Positions 59,425 through 64,000 of a DNA stretch of 64,000 bases are shown piece by piece. The notes beneath the pieces are model-generated. The model was not told where the DNA came from. It was given only the letters and a program-made list of their open reading frames with translations, and ran no database searches. Position numbers and translations under genes: made by a program. The stretch is from an uncultured Eubacteriales bacterium (GTDB lineage Bacteria; Bacillota; Clostridia; Oscillospirales; Acutalibacteraceae), in NCBI GenBank assembly GCA_934630515.1, contig CAKTVV010000015.1:15346-79345 (forward strand). Reading direction: 5' to 3'. Numbering within the stretch: position 1 is the first letter of the stretch; every line of letters begins with the position of its first letter.

Positions 59425-59453
59425 TTGACAAGTTCTTTCCAACATAGTATACT
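59425..59453 (+). promoter_or_regulatory. Promoter of the secreted SGNH gene
   Basis: TTGACA, 17 bases, TATACT: almost perfect consensus. Confidence 0.85.
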
Positions 59454-59505
59454 GAATATTGTACAAGGTGCGGAAAAGCACCGATGGAAAGGGAGGAATG
59501 AGGCG

Positions 59506-62500
59506 ATGAGAGCAAAAGGATGGCTGGCGTGTCTGCTGGCGGCGGCGCTGCTGCTGACGATGACCGGCGGCTGGACGGCGCTGGCGGCGGAAAGCACCGC
59601 CGGCACAACGGTGACGGAGGCGCCGGAGGAAAACCGGCTGGCGGGGCGGATCCCCACCAAGGGGCTGACCGATACGGTGTGGTCGGCGTGCAGCGGTCAG
59701 GTGTCCCAGCTGACGGACGGAGCGCTGGTGCTGGAGTCTGCCCACAACGATACCCGGCGGGTAAATTTTTACCACGGGACGCAGGGCGGCTATGACCGGT
59801 TCACCTTCGATATGGGGGCGTTTTATGCGCTGGACCGGTTCCTGCTGGGTTCGGAATACGCCGCCGGGCAGCGGGTGCGGATGGTGGATGTGTATGTGTC
59901 CGACAGCCGGGAGACCCTGTATGACGAGGGCAGCCGGGTGGTGAATGGCATGGATGTGACCGGGATCAACACCCTGTTTACGCTGCCGGAGGCGGTGGAG
60001 GGGCGGTATGTGGGCTTTTCCATCTACATACCCCGGCTGACCAACGGCTCCGCCAGCACCGATCCGGATCACTCCTTTTATACCTCCCCCAACGGCTGGT
60101 ACGGTATGCTGCGGCTGGGGGAGCTGGGCGCCTACGGCACGCCGGTGGAGCGGCCGGTGATGACGGCGATCGCCGCCGGGGCGAGCTATGACATCGCCGC
60201 CACGCTGGGTGCCAACCGCATGAGCGCCGTCACCGATGTCTACTGGTACGGACAGCAGCCGGCGGGCGGGGAGCTGAGCTATCTGGATGCCGCCGGAGCG
60301 GAGACAGCGGAAAAGCCCACGGCGCTGTCAGCGATGCGGGCGTTCCCCATCGAGGACTATCTGTACATGACCGACAGCCGGGTGCCGTCGGTGCAGAGCG
60401 CACCGGCGGACAAGGCGTATTTTGAAACGAAGGAGCCGCTGGCAAACGGATCCTTTTCGGGTGCGGCGGCGGTGGAGGCGCTGACTCAGGGGCAGTACAC
60501 CACCTATTATTATGTATTTGCGCTGGATCAGCTGTATGAATATTCTTCCGTGCTGGTGGGACAGCCGGAGGAAGACGCCTTCAATATGCTGTGGTTCGGA
60601 CAGGTGTACGCCTCCGAGACGCTGGAGACGCTGTTTGACGCCGACAGCCTGCGGGGCGAATGGAACCCCCAGCGGATATACGACGGGGCGACGACGGAGA
60701 CCCGGGCGTATCTCTTTACAGCGGCGACGGTGCGTTCCGCCCGGTATGTGGGGCTGGTGGCACCCCAGCAGCAGGGGACGATGCTGCGGCTGGGCGAGCT
60801 GGGGCTGTACGGCGGCGGGACGCAGGCCACCGTCACCCGGCTGGAGCGCAACCGCTCCCGGCTGACCGACTCCTCGGAGCGGTATGCCGCCTGGACCGCC
60901 GATGTCAACCGGCTGGCAGGGCGCAGCGCCTATACCTATAATACGGATGCGGCGGCGCTGGGCTCGCCGGCGGCGGCCCGTGCGGGCACGGGCTATGACG
61001 GCTCGGTGATCACCGATAAGGAGATCTGGTATTTATCCCGCATCCCGGCAGCCGCCGAGATCTGGAGCACGGCGAATCCCACCGGCTGGGACGGCAACTC
61101 GCTGTTTGCCGGCTTGCCGGCGGCTGCCTACACCGGCGCTCTGCCGGGCAGCAGTCAGGCGCATCGGGTGCAGGCACGGCTGGTGTACGATCTGGGGCGG
61201 GCGTACGAGCTGACCCGCTTTGTGGTGGGGCAGGGCATGGACAGCGCCTTCCAATATAAGCTGTGGTATGCGGAGGTGTACGTCAGCAGCGACCCGGCGA
61301 CGCTGTATGCAGCGGAAAACCGGGTGGCGGCGTATTCCTATGTGAACGAGGACGGCTCCTACGGACGGAAGAACGGCGGGATCACCGACGCTGCTCTGGT
61401 GCTGGAGCCTGACCGCCCGGTGACGGGACGGTATGTGGGCTTTGCCTTTCCTATGAACAACAGTGCCTCCGGCAGCAGCGGCGAGCTGCGGGTCACTGAG
61501 CTGGGGGCTTACGGACAGGTCAGCGGCGTCGTGGGCGATCCGCTGTATCTGACCGGCACCGAGCAGGCGGACGCCGTGACCTACGCCGGTGAGAATCTGG
61601 TGGCGGGCATGGTGGAGCGGCTGCTGGCGGACAGTGCGTACGCCGGTATCGCCACCTATAAAAACGGCGCTCTGACCCGGGTGCAGTATCAGGCGCCCCA
61701 GCGGATGGTGGACGGTCTGGTGGCGGGGGTGAACGCTGCCGATGGGGATGGCGCTCAGGGACTGTTTATTTCCGAAACGGCGTACCGGGAGTTCACCGAC
61801 CCCGGCACGGCGGCAATGGTGCATCTGGTGTTTGATCTGGAGGAGATCACAGGCGTGTCCCGGGTGTTGATCGGCTACGCCAACGATCCCCAGACCCAGT
61901 ATCGCTCATGGGCGGGACAGGTGTATGTGTCCGAGACGCTGGAGGAGCTGTATGACGACAGCTCGCTGCTGGGCAGCTGGTCGTATGTGGAAAACGGGGC
62001 GCTGCCGGGCACCATTGCCGATAAGGGCGTGCTGTTTGAGACGGAGCAGCCCCGGTGGGGACGGTATGTGTCGCTGGTGGTGCCGGTGAACTTCCGGACG
62101 CCTGCCAATGCGGTGCGGTTCCAGGAGATCGGCATTTATGCCACCCCCATCGAGGAGGTGGGCAGCCAGATCCGCACCGGCGCCGCCGATCTGGTGAGCG
62201 GTGCGGACACCGCCGCCGCCCGGGCGGATATGCGGTTTGCCACGGCGGTGCGTGTGCCCGGCGTGGCGGTGGATGCCGAGACCGATGCGCTGGAGCTTTC
62301 CGCCGCCTATCTGACGGTGGGCGGCGTGCGCTACCCGGTGAGCGGGATGGGCACGCTGGTGGCACGCAGTCTCCAGCTGTCCCGGCAGGATCTGCCGGAC
62401 GCCGCCCTGACCCACGAGACGGTGGCGGCATACGGCGGCGCCGATGTGCCGGCGCAGGTGGTGTATGACACCTCCGCCTACGATGCGGCTGCCGGCACCG

Positions 62501-63732
62501 GCACGCTGGTGTATACGGCGGTGGTGCGGGACATTCCCTGTACCCAGTATACCGAGCCGCTGGTGGCACGGGGCTATATCCGCTACGATAAGGGAAATGG
62601 CGAGTCGGGATACCTGTACGGCGGCGTGATGCGCCGGAGCGTGTACGATGTATGGAGGGATACGGTGAACGAGGCACAGCAGGCAGGCGATACCACCCTG
62701 CAGGTGAGAGCCCGGGCGGACTATCTGCCAAAGGGCAGCGGGCGGTTCCGTAAGGGCTCCCGGGTGGTGTTTCTGGGGGACAGCATTACCTATGACGCCC
62801 GGTTTGCACAGGAGATCGCCCAGTATTATGCGGCGCACTACCCGGAGGATCGGGTGGAGTTTTATATGGACGGCATCCGGGGCGGCAACGTCGGCGGTGC
62901 GCTGACCTATCTGGAGGATGATACGCTGGCCTATCGCCCGGATTATGTGGTGGCGATGTTCGGCATGAACGACATCGGCCGTGGCGGCTATAACCAAGGC
63001 AGCTATGAGGCGGTGGCGGAGACGCAATATAAGTATATAGAGGCGTTCGAGGCGAATATGCGGCAGCTGGTGGAGCGGCTGCAGGCGGCGGGCGTGACCG
63101 TGCTGCTGTGTACCCCCTCTGCCTACGACGACACCTGCACCAAGGCGGAGGCGACGGCGTATGTGGGCTGCAATAGGGCGCTGCAAAAATGCGCCGAGCG
63201 GGTGCGGGCCATCGCCGCCGATACCGGCTGCGCCGTGGCGGACTTTAATGCGCCGATGGTGGAGGCGCTGGCCTATGTGCAAAGCGTGAACAGCGAGTAT
63301 TCCATCATCAACAACACCGACCGGGTACACCCCGGCACCATCGGGCACGATCTGATGGCACGGGTCTTCCTGCATACGCTGGTGGATGAGACGGTGGCGG
63401 TTCCCACGAATGAGCAGCTGCTGAGCTATGTGCAGGGCAGCGCTCAGCCGGATACCGAGCTGGGCGTGCCGCTGGAGCTGCGGGTTAAGGCGCAGAAGGC
63501 GCTCACCGGAGCGGTCCCGCTGGCGGTGCGCGGCTATTGGGAGGCGGAGTTCCACTGCGTGGGTACGAATAACTACGGCCGCTCTCCGGAGGAGCGGCAG
63601 GCGTTGGTGGATCGCTATGAATGCGGGGATTTCCGGGGGACGGTGCTGAAGCCCCGGTATGCTGCCAATGCGGCGGCGCTGGGCGCTAACATGGCGGCAA
63701 CCCGGCAGGCGGCCCGGGCGTTGTACGAATAA
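59506..63732 (+). CDS. Secreted multi-domain SGNH/GDSL hydrolase with four discoidin-like modules
   Basis: A 1,408-residue protein with a signal peptide (WLACLLAAALLLTMTGG...ALAA). Four beta-sandwich modules follow, each with a VYVS(D/E)-type segment and closing GRYVGF...LRLGELGAYG (the pattern recurs near residues 130-205, 345-445, 560-670 and 780-880). A further beta domain leads to a C-terminal SGNH hydrolase: block I VFLGDSITYD (about 1090), block III GMNDIG (about 1153) and block V DRVHPGTIGH (about 1271). It probably deacetylates or de-esterifies a glycan while bound through its modules. No sortase motif. ATG 59506 follows GGGAGG. Confidence 0.8.
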   Translation: MRAKGWLACLLAAALLLTMTGGWTALAAESTAGTTVTEAPEENRLAGRIPTKGLTDTVWSACSGQVSQLTDGALVLESAHNDTRRVNFYHGTQGGYDRFTFDMGAFYALDRFLLGSEYAAGQRVRMVDVYVSDSRETLYDEGSRVVNGMDVTGINTLFTLPEAVEGRYVGFSIYIPRLTNGSASTDPDHSFYTSPNGWYGMLRLGELGAYGTPVERPVMTAIAAGASYDIAATLGANRMSAVTDVYWYGQQPAGGELSYLDAAGAETAEKPTALSAMRAFPIEDYLYMTDSRVPSVQSAPADKAYFETKEPLANGSFSGAAAVEALTQGQYTTYYYVFALDQLYEYSSVLVGQPEEDAFNMLWFGQVYASETLETLFDADSLRGEWNPQRIYDGATTETRAYLFTAATVRSARYVGLVAPQQQGTMLRLGELGLYGGGTQATVTRLERNRSRLTDSSERYAAWTADVNRLAGRSAYTYNTDAAALGSPAAARAGTGYDGSVITDKEIWYLSRIPAAAEIWSTANPTGWDGNSLFAGLPAAAYTGALPGSSQAHRVQARLVYDLGRAYELTRFVVGQGMDSAFQYKLWYAEVYVSSDPATLYAAENRVAAYSYVNEDGSYGRKNGGITDAALVLEPDRPVTGRYVGFAFPMNNSASGSSGELRVTELGAYGQVSGVVGDPLYLTGTEQADAVTYAGENLVAGMVERLLADSAYAGIATYKNGALTRVQYQAPQRMVDGLVAGVNAADGDGAQGLFISETAYREFTDPGTAAMVHLVFDLEEITGVSRVLIGYANDPQTQYRSWAGQVYVSETLEELYDDSSLLGSWSYVENGALPGTIADKGVLFETEQPRWGRYVSLVVPVNFRTPANAVRFQEIGIYATPIEEVGSQIRTGAADLVSGADTAAARADMRFATAVRVPGVAVDAETDALELSAAYLTVGGVRYPVSGMGTLVARSLQLSRQDLPDAALTHETVAAYGGADVPAQVVYDTSAYDAAAGTGTLVYTAVVRDIPCTQYTEPLVARGYIRYDKGNGESGYLYGGVMRRSVYDVWRDTVNEAQQAGDTTLQVRARADYLPKGSGRFRKGSRVVFLGDSITYDARFAQEIAQYYAAHYPEDRVEFYMDGIRGGNVGGALTYLEDDTLAYRPDYVVAMFGMNDIGRGGYNQGSYEAVAETQYKYIEAFEANMRQLVERLQAAGVTVLLCTPSAYDDTCTKAEATAYVGCNRALQKCAERVRAIAADTGCAVADFNAPMVEALAYVQSVNSEYSIINNTDRVHPGTIGHDLMARVFLHTLVDETVAVPTNEQLLSYVQGSAQPDTELGVPLELRVKAQKALTGAVPLAVRGYWEAEFHCVGTNNYGRSPEERQALVDRYECGDFRGTVLKPRYAANAAALGANMAATRQAARALYE

Positions 63733-63745
63733 AACAGGTTGTAAG

Positions 63746-63774
63746 GGCGGCGTATGGGGACGGCATACGCCGCC
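63746..63774 (+). terminator. Hairpin after the SGNH gene
   Basis: GGCGGCGTATG pairs with CATACGCCGCC; no T-run follows, so terminator strength is uncertain. Confidence 0.5.
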
Positions 63775-63953
63775 GCTGCCGGTGCTTGGATGCCGGCGGG
63801 ATTTCTCGGACGGGCGACGGAGCGGGTCTCTGCCGCCCGTTTTTGTCCCCTGATCGCCCGCATATTACGAAATGTATATTTGCGGACCGTTCAACGCATA
63901 GTATGCTCCGGTAAAGAAAAATCAAAAAACCGGAAAAAAAGTAAAAAAAGGTG

Positions 63954-63982
63954 TTGACAAACGGGGGAAGAGGTGGTATTAT
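63954..63982 (+). promoter_or_regulatory. Promoter for a gene beyond the window
   Basis: TTGACA, 17 bases, TATTAT, reading out of the right edge. Confidence 0.75.
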
Positions 63983-64000
63983 AGCAAAGCTGTCTGCGAG

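Overview
This window looks like the replication-origin region of a moderately high-GC Firmicute, most likely a gut Oscillospirales/Ruminococcaceae-type member of the Clostridia. That placement is inferred from gene order, the Bacillus-like dnaA-dnaN origin, Gram-positive ribosome binding sites, frequent GTG/TTG starts, and the parS/ParA/ParB/Noc set; no rRNA is present to confirm it.

Region 1 (1-9.4 kb) is the classical origin block: the 3' part of dnaA, an origin with DnaA boxes, a DnaA-trio and an AT-rich stretch, then dnaN, an S4 RNA-binding gene, recF, remB, gyrB, a duplicated YcxB-like membrane protein, and gyrA. Region 2 (9.4-14.5 kb) starts with a tandem array of 112-113 bp units and a second DnaA-box-like cluster. 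It continues with mnmG, rsmG, a perfect parS and a noc/parB-like gene. In Bacillus these genes lie on the other side of dnaA, so the block is rearranged here.

Region 3 (15.8-18.5 kb) is the most unusual part. A tRNA-Arg(CCU) gene is cut in two at its anticodon loop by a 2.5 kb AT-rich insertion. The two halves, 2.5 kb apart, rejoin on paper into a fully paired tRNA. The insertion carries its own complete tRNA-Arg(CCU) directly behind the original promoter, plus an ECF sigma factor, a zinc-finger anti-sigma factor and a DUF5412-like membrane protein. Clustered TGCTAAT motifs sit at both ends, and no integrase gene is visible.

Region 4 (18.5-29.9 kb) holds a GNAT-membrane fusion, two paralogous XRE regulators, a SLOG protein, pyrR-uraA behind a transcription attenuator, a second perfect parS, a TRIC channel, parA-parB, an acyl-ACP thioesterase, a DUF8091-like protein, and queT behind a probable preQ1-I riboswitch. 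Region 5 (30-42 kb) encodes a zinc-type ABC importer (znuA-znuC-znuB, with a duplicated znuA fragment), an acetyltransferase-like protein, a DUF2975/XRE pair, a ribbon-helix-helix protein, a hydrolase, and a DUF308/MMPL/coiled-coil operon.

Region 6 (42.3-49.1 kb) is a complete F-type ATP synthase operon. Its c subunit has the two-carboxylate pattern associated with Na+ coupling, and its epsilon subunit has lost the C-terminal helices. Region 7 (49.2-64 kb) contains a membrane lipase and a likely sugar-catabolic module: a large GH106-like glycosidase, a sugar phosphate isomerase and two near-duplicate Gfo/Idh dehydrogenases. It ends with a frameshifted polytopic membrane protein and a 1,408-residue secreted SGNH hydrolase with four discoidin-like modules. 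All function calls come from reading the sequence, without database searches.
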